Assembly (NCBI GenBank): GCA_016709995.1
Contig: JADJLQ010000001.1
Coordinates: 964,001-1,028,000 of the forward strand
Length of the DNA: 64,000 bases
Direction of reading: 5' to 3'
Origin: Saprospiraceae bacterium
Lineage (GTDB): Bacteria > Bacteroidota > Bacteroidia > Chitinophagales > Saprospiraceae
How positions within the stretch are numbered: the stretch's first letter is position 1; every line of letters starts with the position of its first letter. Shown here piece by piece: positions 53,265 through 62,733 of this stretch. A program made the translations under genes and the position numbers. The notes under the pieces were generated by a model that was not told where the DNA came from, made no database searches, and saw nothing but the letters and a program-made list of their open reading frames with translations.

Positions 53265-55130
53265 TCAAGGTTGGTTTTCACCGTATTCCACCTCATTCAA
53301 TCGAATCAAGTCTGCATACACACCTCCTTGTGTCTGTAAAGTTTCGTGTGTTCCTTCCTCTACTACTCGACCGTCCTTAAGGACAAATATATGGTCTGAG
53401 TTAACGATTGTATACAGTTTATGCGAAATAGTGATCACCGTTCGGTCCATCTTCAGCTTATCGAGCGCCTTGCAGACCTTCATTTCAGATTCTATATCCA
53501 GAGATGCAGTTGGTTCGTCCAAAAGTAGTATAGGCGTGTTGCGCAAGATCGCCCTGGCTATTCCTATTCTTCGTCGCTCACCACCTGACAAGGTAATACC
53601 TCTTTCGCCAACAAAGGTTTGGTAACCTCGAGGTAAACTTGAAATGAATTCATGCAACTGAGCGATTTTAGACGCTTCTACGATTTCATATTCTGTCGCA
53701 TCCGGTTTGCCATAAGCTATATTGTCCCGAATAGTACCATAAAAAATCAAGGTCTCCTGCAACACCAGTGAGATGTGACTCCGTAACCCATGCAGGGTGT
53801 AATCGGTAATATCCCTGTCATCGATGTTGATTCGACCGGAGGTAGCTTCGTATAATCTTGGGATAAGATGGATCAGAGTGGACTTGCCACTGCCGGTAGG
53901 GCCGCAGATGCCGATCTTCTGACCTGGGTGAATATGGAGGTTGATATCCTTTAAAACAGGCTTGTCCTGATTATAAGAAAAATATACGTGATGAAATTCG
54001 ATATCACCAGTAAGAGTAGCTGGGTTTATAGCATTAGGCTTTTCGGGAATTATCATATCCGCATCCAGGATCTGTTGTATTCGCTCTAAAGCCACTATCG
54101 CTTGAGCGATATTTACAGTCATTTTTGCCAGGTCTTTAACAGGATTAAAAAATTTATTGAGATAGGCTAAAAACACGGTCAGGGCACCTATGCTCATTAC
54201 ATCCGAGATGACAAGGGTGGCTCCTCTCCAAAGAACAAAAGCAGTGCACACGGACACGGCTAAGGTGAAGACCGGAGAGATAACTGACTTAAGCTTTCTG
54301 GCTTTAAGAGCAGCCTGCAATGTGTCTAAACTAATTTGCTGGAGTTTATTTTCTTCTAATTCTTCCCTTCCGAAAGCATTTACTGCTTTCATCGATTCCA
54401 ATCCCTCTTGAATGATCGTTAACATCTCTGCCTGATCTGCGCGTACTTCATGAGTCACTGTCTTCACTACACTTTTGAATCGAATGACAAATATCAACAG
54501 AAAGGGGGCCACACTCATTGCTATCAATGCAAAATCCCATTTAAGATAAAACATCAATGAGAACATGCCCACAATACTCAGTGCGTCGATCAATATGGTC
54601 ACCAATGTAGAAGAAATAAAAACCTGGAACGTGTTCACATCTTCCATAATCGTACTTACCAATTTTCCTATCTGGTGGGTGTCGTAAAAAGCCAGGGATA
54701 ACCGATGCAGATGATGGTATATCTTGCGTCGAAGATCACTGGCAATATTTTGTGCCACCCTCTCTGTAAAATAATTATCCAGGTAGGCAGCCAATCCATC
54801 GAGAACGGTCAACATAACCAAGGCTATACCAGACAGGAGAGCGAGTGATAGGGCCGTTGATCCGAGGGATATATTCTGAGCCCATGTCAACCATTCGGGC
54901 AAAGCCCGGCCTCCGATGACATTATCGATGATGATCTTTAAAGGCCAGGGGGCTGCTAAACCCATCACCGTTTCTGTCAGCATCGCTGCTACAATCACCA
55001 ACATCCACAAATAATAAGGTTTTAATAATTGGAGTATAAGCCGGGTCAGCTTATCAAAATCACCTGGTTTGTATCGGCTGGAATGCGAATTCATATTTAT
55101 GCCCATATTCACCTGAACTTGATACCTCAA
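53265..55130 (-). CDS. ABC exporter, fused permease and ATPase
   Basis: Up to 621 residues; starts at 55106 or 55094 are also possible. Residues about 40-340 form the six-helix membrane domain (LLKPYYLWMLVIVAAMLTET, RVAQNIASDLRRKIYHHLHR, LAFYDTHQIGKLVSTIMEDV). The ATPase has Walker A KIGICGPTGSGKSTLIHLI, signature GERGITLSGGERRRIGIARA, Walker B ILLLDEPTASLD and the switch His in VITISHKLYTI. This MsbA-like half-transporter works as a homodimer; the substrate (lipid, drug or peptide) cannot be told. The intergenic stretch 55131-55295 shows nothing recognisable. Confidence 0.93.
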   Translation of the reverse strand: MRYQVQVNMGINMNSHSSRYKPGDFDKLTRLILQLLKPYYLWMLVIVAAMLTETVMGLAAPWPLKIIIDNVIGGRALPEWLTWAQNISLGSTALSLALLSGIALVMLTVLDGLAAYLDNYFTERVAQNIASDLRRKIYHHLHRLSLAFYDTHQIGKLVSTIMEDVNTFQVFISSTLVTILIDALSIVGMFSLMFYLKWDFALIAMSVAPFLLIFVIRFKSVVKTVTHEVRADQAEMLTIIQEGLESMKAVNAFGREELEENKLQQISLDTLQAALKARKLKSVISPVFTLAVSVCTAFVLWRGATLVISDVMSIGALTVFLAYLNKFFNPVKDLAKMTVNIAQAIVALERIQQILDADMIIPEKPNAINPATLTGDIEFHHVYFSYNQDKPVLKDINLHIHPGQKIGICGPTGSGKSTLIHLIPRLYEATSGRINIDDRDITDYTLHGLRSHISLVLQETLIFYGTIRDNIAYGKPDATEYEIVEASKIAQLHEFISSLPRGYQTFVGERGITLSGGERRRIGIARAILRNTPILLLDEPTASLDIESEMKVCKALDKLKMDRTVITISHKLYTIVNSDHIFVLKDGRVVEEGTHETLQTQGGVYADLIRLNEVEYGENQP

Positions 55131-55295
55131 GCTGATAGCTGATTTTTTAGGATAAGTATCAGATGATGTAATACTTCATTAACCCTGCATCCGGTCGTTA
55201 AGTGCTATTTGAACAGGTGGATTTGCAAAATGAGATTATTTTAGAATGGTTCTATGTAATTTTATCCTTTTGTGAGCTCCCGGGTTTAATATCTA

Positions 55296-57635
55296 ATGGC
55301 TAAATCGACATTTCACAACGCACAGATCGGCAAGAGATTGCTAAAACTCAGCAATCTTGAAAAAAGTATTTACAAAAAAGAAGGTATTCTCAAAGCAGAG
55401 GTTATTCAATATTATCTGCAAATTGCGCCAACCATTCTAAAATATATCAAAGGACGCCCACTGAGCCTCATCAGATATCCTGATGGTATAGAAGGAGAAG
55501 TATTTTATCAAAAAAACAAACCAGACTGGACGCCTGAATGGATAGATAGCGTGCCCTTGGGAAAAGAAGAAACCAAACATTATATCATCGCTGATGAAGA
55601 AGCTACACTGGTGTGGATCGCCAACCTGGCTGGATTAGAATTGCACATCGCCAATTGCCGTCGACCCAATTTCACCAAACCGGATGTGCTGGTTTTTGAC
55701 CTCGATCCGCCCGAAGAAGGATGGTGGGATCAAACCAAGACTATAGCCCTATCCTTAAAAGAGTTTTTGGAACTCCTGGGATATACACCTTTCGTGAAAA
55801 CGAGTGGCAACAAAGGATTGCATCTATTTGTGCCTATCGATCCCTCCCATGAATATGAAATCGTCATCGAAATTTTAAAAAAAATCGTAGAAGAATTTGT
55901 GGCCGCTCATAAAGACACCTGTACACTCAATATCCGCAAAAACCAAAGAACGGAAAAAATATTTATCGATATCCAACGCAATCATGCTTCTCAGACCATC
56001 ATTGCACCCTATTCCCTTCGAGGCAAACCAACAGCTCCAGTATCCATGCCTTTTGAGTGGAAATCTTTAGCTAAAATAGAAAGTGGTAAACAATTTAATA
56101 TTCACAATGTCGTAGACCTGGTAAAACAACAAGGTGACGCCTGGGATGGATTTTATAGCAAAGCAACCGAGCTCCATCCTTTTCGCAAGCTGACCCCTAA
56201 AAAGACTATTCCAGCCAATCCTGAAGGAATCAAACATAAAAGTCCAGAGCAATTAGCTTCCTACCAGGAGAAAAGAGATTTCGAAGTAAGTCCTGAGCCT
56301 AAAGGAGAATTGCCAAATGAGTACAACACGCCTAACGCCTTCGTGATCCATCGACATCATGCATCACGACTTCATTATGATCTTCGCTTGCAAATAGATG
56401 GAGTATTGCGATGCTGGGCCGTACCACGTGGAATGCCGGATCAACCAGGTATCAAAAGAATGGCAGTCGAAACCGAACCACATCCCATCCAATACCTACA
56501 TTTTGAAGGGGTCATACCGAAAGGTGAATATGGCGGAGGCCCCATGTGGATATTTGCCCAGGGTCGTTTTGAAATCACCAAACCCAAAAAAGATGGCTTT
56601 TATTTTAGATTGTATAGTGCAGAATTGGAGGGTGAATTCAGAATGCACAATACCAAAGGCAAAGAATGGTTGCTAGAGCGTGTAGATCGTAGCCAATGGG
56701 ATAGAAAGACACTTATAGAACCAATGCTCGCTACTGCTGCCAGTGAAATACCGGCCTCTTCAGACCAATATCTTTATGAGGTCAAATGGGATGGCATCAG
56801 GGTGATTTTGTACATTGACGAAGAAGGAATCAAAATTTTGTCCAGGTCCGGCAGAGACATCACTGCTCAATTTCCAGAGATGGTCAAAGCCAGGGATAAT
56901 CTCAATGTCACGGTGGCAATCTTAGATGCGGAGATAGTATGTCTTGATGCCAAAGGAATACCTGTGTTTAAAGATGTGATCTCAAGAATGCATGCTGGAA
57001 GCTTTGCCATCGATACCGTCAGGAAATCTAAGCCTGCCTTTTGTTACATTTTTGATATTATGTACCTGGATGGCAGGCATTTGCTCAGAGAACCATTGAT
57101 GAGGCGGCAAGAATGGATAAAAGATATCATCAAGTCCAAAACTGTCTTTAGATCAAGCGATGTTTTTACAGACGGCCCTAAATTGTGGAAGGCGGCAGAA
57201 CAATTGAAATTAGAAGGCGTGATGGCAAAAAGAAAAGACAGTATTTATACACCCGGCAAGAGAAGTTCTGATTGGCTAAAAATAAAATTCAGAACCACCA
57301 TGGAATGCCTTATAGTAGGGTATACCTACGGTAAAGGTGATCGTGAAAAACATTTTGGCTCGCTGCAACTTGTATCAAAGGGGGAAGATGGCACTTACAC
57401 TTATCGAGGGAGGGTTGGGTCCGGATTCGACGAAGCCATGCTCCTGGAGATTAGAAAAAATGTATTAGACCCTATTGTAACCAGCTCCAAACAGGTAGAA
57501 ATACAAATGGAAGAAGAAAAAAATACTGTTTGGTTAAAGCCAGAGCGCCACTGCGAGATACAATACGCTTCCATTACACCAAATGAGACACTTCGTGAAC
57601 CTGTGTTTGTGCAGTTCAGGCCAGACCTGGATTAA
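55296..57635 (+). CDS. ligD: ATP-dependent DNA ligase D (NHEJ), Pol-PE-Lig
   Basis: 779 residues with all three LigD domains. The polymerase domain (about 20-290) has YPDGIEGEVFYQKN, LVFDLDPPEEGWW with the metal aspartates, and KTSGNKGLHLFVPI. The 3'-phosphoesterase domain (about 340-475) has the H-x-H-x-x-x-x-H-Y-D set in VIHRHHASRLHYDLRLQ and PKGEYGGGPMWIF. The ligase domain (about 478-779) has the adenylated Lys in YEVKWDGIRVILY (about 494), LDAEIVCLD, EGVMAKRKDS and SDWLKIKF. The order is Pol-PE-Lig, as in Mycobacterium, not PE-Lig-Pol as in Pseudomonas. The Ku gene follows. Together they join double-strand breaks. Confidence 0.96.
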   Translation: MAKSTFHNAQIGKRLLKLSNLEKSIYKKEGILKAEVIQYYLQIAPTILKYIKGRPLSLIRYPDGIEGEVFYQKNKPDWTPEWIDSVPLGKEETKHYIIADEEATLVWIANLAGLELHIANCRRPNFTKPDVLVFDLDPPEEGWWDQTKTIALSLKEFLELLGYTPFVKTSGNKGLHLFVPIDPSHEYEIVIEILKKIVEEFVAAHKDTCTLNIRKNQRTEKIFIDIQRNHASQTIIAPYSLRGKPTAPVSMPFEWKSLAKIESGKQFNIHNVVDLVKQQGDAWDGFYSKATELHPFRKLTPKKTIPANPEGIKHKSPEQLASYQEKRDFEVSPEPKGELPNEYNTPNAFVIHRHHASRLHYDLRLQIDGVLRCWAVPRGMPDQPGIKRMAVETEPHPIQYLHFEGVIPKGEYGGGPMWIFAQGRFEITKPKKDGFYFRLYSAELEGEFRMHNTKGKEWLLERVDRSQWDRKTLIEPMLATAASEIPASSDQYLYEVKWDGIRVILYIDEEGIKILSRSGRDITAQFPEMVKARDNLNVTVAILDAEIVCLDAKGIPVFKDVISRMHAGSFAIDTVRKSKPAFCYIFDIMYLDGRHLLREPLMRRQEWIKDIIKSKTVFRSSDVFTDGPKLWKAAEQLKLEGVMAKRKDSIYTPGKRSSDWLKIKFRTTMECLIVGYTYGKGDREKHFGSLQLVSKGEDGTYTYRGRVGSGFDEAMLLEIRKNVLDPIVTSSKQVEIQMEEEKNTVWLKPERHCEIQYASITPNETLREPVFVQFRPDLD

Positions 57636-57698
57636 AATCAGGCCACCTTGGAACGATATTTGTATACTTCCCTCTTTGATCAGCAAAATTTTAAGCTT

Positions 57699-58547
57699 AT
57701 GAGATCAGTTTGGAAAGGTCATATCAGGTTTTCATTGGTGACTATACCGATAAGATTATACAATGCAATCGAAACCTCTCAATCAGTGAGCTTCAGGCAG
57801 TTGCACAAAAAAGATATGAGCCCAATCGGCTATGATAAGAAATGTAAATCTTGTGGTGAGAGTGTAAAATCAGAAGATATCGTCAAAGGATACGAGTATG
57901 CTCCGGATCAATATGTCCTGATGGAGTCTGCAGATCTGGAAAAAATCAGGCTTAAAAGCACAAAAATCATTGATATTGAAGCCTTTGTGGATAAATCTGA
58001 AGTCCATCCTGCATTATTTGATACTCCCTATTTTGCAGGTCCTGATGGAGAGGTGGCCACTAAAGCATATGCCCTGCTGAAATCTTGTCTCGACCAGTCT
58101 AACAGATTGGCAGTAGGCAGAGTCGTACTAAGGGAAAAAGAAGAAGTGGTACTGATTGCGCCCAGCGGTCCTGGACTGATGATGTATATGCTACGATATC
58201 CCAATGAATTGCGAAATATCGAATCTGTCCCTCAGTTGGAAGGAAATGCCCAGATTGACGAAGCTCAGCTAAAATTGGCCAATGTGCTGGTAGAGACCAT
58301 GTCTAAGTCATTTGGCGACCTGGAGTTGAAAGATCGTTACTTCGAATCGTTGATGGAGATCATTCAGGCCAAGATAGCCGGCAAAGAAATCGTCTCAGTC
58401 AAAGAAGAAGAAACCCCAATCGTAGATATCATGACCGCCCTGAAGGAAAGCATCAATCAGGCCAAAGCGGACATCAAACCTATGGTCAAAGCTACCGGTG
58501 AACAAGAAGAATCAACCACAGCCGCAAAAAAGAAAAAATCAGCCTAA
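57699..58547 (+). CDS. ku: Ku protein (bacterial NHEJ)
   Basis: 282 residues from ATG at 57699; a TTG at 57648 would add 17 atypical residues, while MRSVWKGHIRFSLVTIPIRL is the usual Ku N-terminus. The Ku core reads LHKKDMSPIGYDKKCKSCGE, IVKGYEYAPDQYVLM, and YFAGPDGEVATKAYALLKSC, with later VLREKEEVVLIAPSGPGLMM. The C-terminal tail after about 240 is acidic then basic, ending AAKKKKSA. The homodimer binds DNA ends and recruits LigD, whose gene ends 63 bases upstream. Confidence 0.95.
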   Translation: MRSVWKGHIRFSLVTIPIRLYNAIETSQSVSFRQLHKKDMSPIGYDKKCKSCGESVKSEDIVKGYEYAPDQYVLMESADLEKIRLKSTKIIDIEAFVDKSEVHPALFDTPYFAGPDGEVATKAYALLKSCLDQSNRLAVGRVVLREKEEVVLIAPSGPGLMMYMLRYPNELRNIESVPQLEGNAQIDEAQLKLANVLVETMSKSFGDLELKDRYFESLMEIIQAKIAGKEIVSVKEEETPIVDIMTALKESINQAKADIKPMVKATGEQEESTTAAKKKKSA

Positions 58548-58646
58548 ACGACAGATTTTTAGCAAATTAATTAAAAAAAAATAATTGGCAAACCTGCCTT
58601 GAAGTCGTAAATAATCCTAAATTTACGGCACAAAGCAATATAGCCT

Positions 58647-59996
58647 ATGAAGTTTTGTTCTACCCTTTTGCTTGTATTTGTATTTTTTGTTTTTATTTCA
58701 TGTGAGCATGAAGTTAAACCTGATACTGTATTAGAGCAAGATTTAAAGACTTTAGTGGCCTCTCACAGTCCTACCAACGACCTAAGTTATTTTGTGATGC
58801 CAGAGAGTTATGATCTTCATCATTTACCCAACCAGGACAAAAAAAATCCGGTCACAGAATCTAAAGTAGCCCTCGGCCAGCTTTTATTTTTTGAGACTGG
58901 TCTTGCATTAGGAGCTAAGCATGACATCTCCTTAAATACTTATTCATGTAGTAGTTGCCATATTCCATCCGTTGGATTTACCGCCGGCAGATTCCAGGGG
59001 ATTGCTGATGGTGCCATCGGATTTGGTAAATCTGGTGAAGGAAGAAAAAAGATTGATCTTTATGATGGGAATGAAGTTGATGCTCAAGGTGCCAGACCAC
59101 TCCCTACCATTAATCTTACTTATGTGACCAATGCATTGTGGGCAGGTTCTTTTGGTAGCACCGGTGTCAATATTGGCACGGAATCTGTATGGAAGCAAGA
59201 TACACTTATTGAAATAAACACAAAGATTTTCGAAGGTCTGGAAGCTAATAATCAAAGAGCACTGATCGTGCATAGACAGGTAGTAGACAAACCTACGATG
59301 GACAGACTAGGATACACTCCTTTATTTGACGCAGCCTTTCCAGAATTTCCTGTAGCCAAAAGATATTCCAGAGAAACTGGAGGATTAGCGATAGCAGCGT
59401 ATTTCAGGACTGTATTGACCAATCAGGCTCCGTTCCAAAAATGGCTCAAAGGCGATGATCTTGCATTGACCACCAATCAAATGAATGGTGCAATGTTGTT
59501 TTTTGGTAAAGCCGGCTGTGTCAATTGCCATAAAAGCCCTTCGTTTAATTCAATGGAATTCCAGGCCATTGGTGTAAAAGATTTGTACCAATCTGAGAAT
59601 ACACCATTCGCTACAAATGCCAATGATAAAAGGAATCTAGGCAGAGGTGGTTTTACTTACCGTGATGAAGATATGTTTAAATTTAAAGTACCTCAATTGT
59701 ATAATCTTAAGGATGTCGGGTTTTATTTCCATGGTGCCAGTAAAAATTCACTTAGAGAAGTAGTCGAATACTTTAATAAAGGCATTCCAGAAAACCCAAA
59801 TGTAAGCCCAAACAGAATTTCGGAATTAATACGACCACTTGGCTTGACTGAAACCGAGATAGATCAATTGACAGACTTCTTGGCTAATGGTCTTTTTGAT
59901 TCGAACTTGCAGCGTTATGCTTCGGTACGGATTATGTCAGGAAATTGTTTCCCTAATAATGACCCTTTGTCGAGGTCAGATATGGGCTGTAAATAA
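58647..59996 (+). CDS. Di-haem cytochrome c peroxidase/MauG-family lipoprotein
   Basis: 449 residues. The N-terminus MKFCSTLLLVFVFFVFISC is a lipoprotein signal with Cys at 19. Two haem c motifs are present: CSSCHIPSVGF near residue 104 and CVNCHKSPSF near 291, with LGQLLFFETGLALG before the first, as in CCP/MauG proteins. PLPTINLTYVTNALWAGSFG and VPQLYNLKDVGFYFHGASKN are family segments. It would reduce peroxide, or oxidise a partner, in the periplasm with electrons from cytochrome c. No mau genes are near. Confidence 0.92.
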   Translation: MKFCSTLLLVFVFFVFISCEHEVKPDTVLEQDLKTLVASHSPTNDLSYFVMPESYDLHHLPNQDKKNPVTESKVALGQLLFFETGLALGAKHDISLNTYSCSSCHIPSVGFTAGRFQGIADGAIGFGKSGEGRKKIDLYDGNEVDAQGARPLPTINLTYVTNALWAGSFGSTGVNIGTESVWKQDTLIEINTKIFEGLEANNQRALIVHRQVVDKPTMDRLGYTPLFDAAFPEFPVAKRYSRETGGLAIAAYFRTVLTNQAPFQKWLKGDDLALTTNQMNGAMLFFGKAGCVNCHKSPSFNSMEFQAIGVKDLYQSENTPFATNANDKRNLGRGGFTYRDEDMFKFKVPQLYNLKDVGFYFHGASKNSLREVVEYFNKGIPENPNVSPNRISELIRPLGLTETEIDQLTDFLANGLFDSNLQRYASVRIMSGNCFPNNDPLSRSDMGCK

Positions 59997-60078
59997 ATCT
60001 TCCATTGTAACTGTTGTTTAAAAAAACGAATTAACTTTTTCGCTAATTTGTTGATTGAAATTTTTATAATTTCACATT

Positions 60079-60681
60079 GTGGCAAAGATCATTCCTTATC
60101 AAAAGCGACGCTTTCAGCCTATAGATTTTATTCGTGCTGATGATCTTATGAGCACTGGGCCTGCTGGACAGCTAAATCTATTTGCCCCCCCTATTCCATC
60201 GATCGAAAACAATACCCTGCCCCTATCTGAAAATGTCTTTGATTTCGCTCTCAAGCTTGATCTGCGTAATGACCCTACTGCGGAAGATTATTATCTCCGC
60301 TCAATAGAAAACAATGAAAATACGGCTCCCTCCTTGTGCAATCTCGGAGTGATCGCAGCTCATAAACAGAAAATGGTGGAGGCCTTAGATTTTTTTACCA
60401 AGGCCTTGATAGAAGATCCAAGACATTTTGAGTCTCATTTTAACCTGGCCAATGCCTACTTTTCACTTGGACAGTTTAGACTCGCTATTTTACATTTCCA
60501 ATTGGTTATTCAAATTGCTCCTAATTTTGCAGATGTCTATTTTAATCTTGGTCTTGCCTTTTTGGAAATCGAAGACCTCAAAGCTGCCAATATTGCTTTC
60601 CAGAATTACAAAGATCTAAAGCCAGACCAACATACTGATCATATCAACCTCCTATTGCAGTCACTTGCTTCCCTCATTTAA
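60079..60681 (+). CDS. Tetratricopeptide-repeat protein
   Basis: 200 residues from a GTG start. Residues 1-60 are not repeats and carry QLNLFAPPIPS. TPR units follow: APSLCNLGVIAAHKQKMVEA, HFESHFNLANAYFSLGQFRL and FADVYFNLGLAFLEIEDLKA, each with the small/large residue pattern. About 3-4 repeats make a protein-binding superhelix. There is no signal peptide, so it is cytoplasmic. It stands upstream of a decayed nuclease start and the PAS/metallo-hydrolase pair. Binding partner unknown. Confidence 0.85.
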   Translation: MAKIIPYQKRRFQPIDFIRADDLMSTGPAGQLNLFAPPIPSIENNTLPLSENVFDFALKLDLRNDPTAEDYYLRSIENNENTAPSLCNLGVIAAHKQKMVEALDFFTKALIEDPRHFESHFNLANAYFSLGQFRLAILHFQLVIQIAPNFADVYFNLGLAFLEIEDLKAANIAFQNYKDLKPDQHTDHINLLLQSLASLI

Positions 60682-60693
60682 GCCTTGAATTAA

Positions 60694-60804
60694 ATGAAGC
60701 TCAAAGTAATCTCCTGGAACATCAGGCAATGAGGAGGTACCCGGACAGATGAGATCGCCAAAGCACATTTTACGCCTTCAAATACTAATATTGATCAATT
60801 TTAA
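60694..60804 (+). pseudogene. 5' remnant of an endonuclease/exonuclease/phosphatase-family gene
   Basis: The frame opens ATG and reads MKLKVISWNIRQ, then TGA, then GGTRTDEIAKAHFT before a TAA. With the TGA read as Gly (GGA), RQGGGTRTDEIAKA matches the first strand and loop of EEP-family nucleases, whose catalytic Asn lies in SWNIR. Nothing of the rest of the family follows. It is best seen as a deleted gene's first 36 codons with an added nonsense mutation. The remaining intergenic bases to 60859 hold nothing else. Confidence 0.5.
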
Positions 60805-60859
60805 TAAACGCGTTTTAGTAAAAATATCCTAATTTGGAGGTGAGATAAAGCCTATAAAG

Positions 60860-61252
60860 ATGCCTGCCCAAAATGTTGAATTTATATTAGCCCGCCAATT
60901 ATCAGAATATCTGTCTACCCCCATCGCCTTAGTGGATCACGACGGCAAAATGATTTATTACAATGAATCTGCAGAATTTTTACTGGGAAGAAAATTTAAT
61001 GAATCCGGTGAAATTGAATCCCGGGACTGGGACGACAGGTTTTACGAAGACGAGCAACATGGCCTGACCATCAAAATACTCGACCTGCCTTTTGTAAAAG
61101 TATTAAGTAGCAGGAGTATCATGCAAGGCGAATACTGGATGCGCAATTTTGAAGAAATAGAACAAAAACTCCTTGTTATTTGTATACCTCTGGTCGGGCT
61201 CGCTCAAAGGGAGTTAGGGGCCATCATTTATTTTAACCTGATCCAACGATAA
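60860..61252 (+). CDS. PAS-domain protein
   Basis: 130 residues forming one PAS domain: LSTPIALVDHDGKMIYYNES near the N-terminus (strands A-B), AEFLLGRKFNESGEI (helix C), and the final strands LLVICIPLVGLAQRELGAII. There is no output domain, so it must act through a partner or as a stand-alone sensor. The metallo-beta-lactamase-fold gene begins two bases after its stop, and the pair is surely co-expressed. A ligand cannot be predicted. Confidence 0.85.
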   Translation: MPAQNVEFILARQLSEYLSTPIALVDHDGKMIYYNESAEFLLGRKFNESGEIESRDWDDRFYEDEQHGLTIKILDLPFVKVLSSRSIMQGEYWMRNFEEIEQKLLVICIPLVGLAQRELGAIIYFNLIQR

Positions 61253-61254
61253 CC

Positions 61255-62091
61255 ATGACCATACGATTTTGGGGTACCCGTGGCTCCATCCCAACTTTTA
61301 ATAATGATACCCAGACTTTTGGTGGCAATACCTCCTGTGTGACTATAGTCGATGATGGTGTCATGGTCATCCTTGACGCCGGTTCAGGAGTCAAGATTCT
61401 TGCGGATAGCAATTATATCAAATTTTTCCATGAATTTCATATTTTACTCACCCATATGCATTTTGATCATATTCAGGGGCTGGGTTTTTTCACACCGTTT
61501 TTTAATCCCAAAAACAAAATCAACATTTACGGGCCAGCCTCCAATTCGGATGAATTGATCATGACCCTCACCAAATATCTTTCTCCACCTCTTTTTCCTG
61601 TCCGGATTAGGGATTTTAAAGCCGAATTACAGTTTTTCGCAATGCCTCGAAGAAGTTTAAAAATAGGTCACCTTGAGATTGAATCCGCTTTTGTTTGTCA
61701 TCCCGGGCCTACTCTCGGATATCGAATCAACGATGAAAAACATACGGTCACCTATATACCGGATCATGAAGTCTCACTAGGCACCGGAGATACACCCAAA
61801 ACGCATGATTGGACCTCCGGATTTGATTTAGCTCATCAAGCGGATGTGCTGATCCATGATGCTCAATACGATCATAATCAATACCTTGAAAAAGTAGGTT
61901 GGGGACATAGTTCATTTCCGCAGACGATTCAGTTTGCACGTGAAGCCAAAGTAAAAAAGTTGTATTTTTTTCACCACGATCCCATGCACTCTGATCAAAG
62001 GTTACAGGAGATGCATAAAATATATGTGCCTGAGGATCTTCCGTTTGAAGCCAAACTAGCCAAAGAATCAGATACCATAGAATTAGGCTAG
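61255..62091 (+). CDS. Metallo-beta-lactamase-fold hydrolase
   Basis: 278 residues. The zinc site motif is ILLTHMHFDHIQGLGFF (HxHxDH, about 64-80); further ligands are in SAFVCHPGPTLGYRI, DVLIHDAQYDH and the final FFHHDPMHSD. The start MTIRFWGTRGSIPTFNNDTQ is typical of the RNase Z/phosphodiesterase-like subgroup that often carries PAS or receiver partners. It follows the PAS gene by two bases. Its 3' end overlaps the convergent methyltransferase gene by four bases. Confidence 0.9.
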   Translation: MTIRFWGTRGSIPTFNNDTQTFGGNTSCVTIVDDGVMVILDAGSGVKILADSNYIKFFHEFHILLTHMHFDHIQGLGFFTPFFNPKNKINIYGPASNSDELIMTLTKYLSPPLFPVRIRDFKAELQFFAMPRRSLKIGHLEIESAFVCHPGPTLGYRINDEKHTVTYIPDHEVSLGTGDTPKTHDWTSGFDLAHQADVLIHDAQYDHNQYLEKVGWGHSSFPQTIQFAREAKVKKLYFFHHDPMHSDQRLQEMHKIYVPEDLPFEAKLAKESDTIELG

Positions 62092-62726
62092 CCTTTTTGA
62101 ATTTTGATGGAGTTTTTGCCTTTTATCCTTAAAAGTTCTCTCTGAGCATAGTGGTCAAAGAGTTCTTCCTGTTCTTGAGATGACAGTGTAGGCTCATCAT
62201 AATATCCCTTTAATTTTCGCTGGCGATACCCTTCGTACAAAGTGACGGCACAGGCTACCGATATATTCAGGCTTTGAACCATTCCTACCTGAGGTATAAT
62301 AAAATTGCCATCTACATAAGACAGTGCTTCATCGCTTACACCAAAATGTTCGTTTCCAAACAAGAGCGCTATTTTCTCCGTAAAGTCAATTTCATATAAT
62401 CCTTTACTGCCGGGCAAAATTTTAGTCGCCCATATTTTCTCATATCCTTTGCTGCGGACATAATCCATCCCTGTTTTGATATCATCAAATTCATATACTT
62501 CAACCCACTTTCTGGCACCTGAAGATGCTCTTTTGCCCAATATGAATTGTTGATGTTCTTCGGCGTGGCTATAGATTAGAAAAATTTCACGAATACCTAC
62601 TGCATCACAAGTCCGCATGACTGCACCAATATTATGTGGATCCCTTACATTCTCTAATATGACAGTAAAATGCGATTGTCGCTGCCTGATAAGTCTTTTG
62701 ATCTTATCTTGTCTTTTCTCCAGCAT
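62088..62726 (-). CDS. TrmH-type tRNA/rRNA 2'-O-methyltransferase
   Basis: 212 residues from the ATG at 62726; an ATG-like start at 62765 would overlap the upstream gene by 32 bases. SpoU motifs: VILENVRDPHNIGAVMRTCD (about 23-42), IALLFGNEHFGVSDEALS and IIPQVGMVQSLNISVACAVT, followed by the C-terminal YRQRKLKGYYDEPTLS extension of TrmH-like enzymes. This form resembles tRNA (Gm18) methyltransferase, but the RNA target is inferred. It is the third SpoU gene in the window. Confidence 0.88.
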   Translation of the reverse strand: MLEKRQDKIKRLIRQRQSHFTVILENVRDPHNIGAVMRTCDAVGIREIFLIYSHAEEHQQFILGKRASSGARKWVEVYEFDDIKTGMDYVRSKGYEKIWATKILPGSKGLYEIDFTEKIALLFGNEHFGVSDEALSYVDGNFIIPQVGMVQSLNISVACAVTLYEGYRQRKLKGYYDEPTLSSQEQEELFDHYAQRELLRIKGKNSIKIQKG

Positions 62727-62733
62727 ATGCTGA

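Noticed and set aside
53245..53625. 126-codon plus-strand open frame
   Set aside because: Antisense to the ATPase domain of the ABC exporter; Ser/Thr-rich mirror translation.
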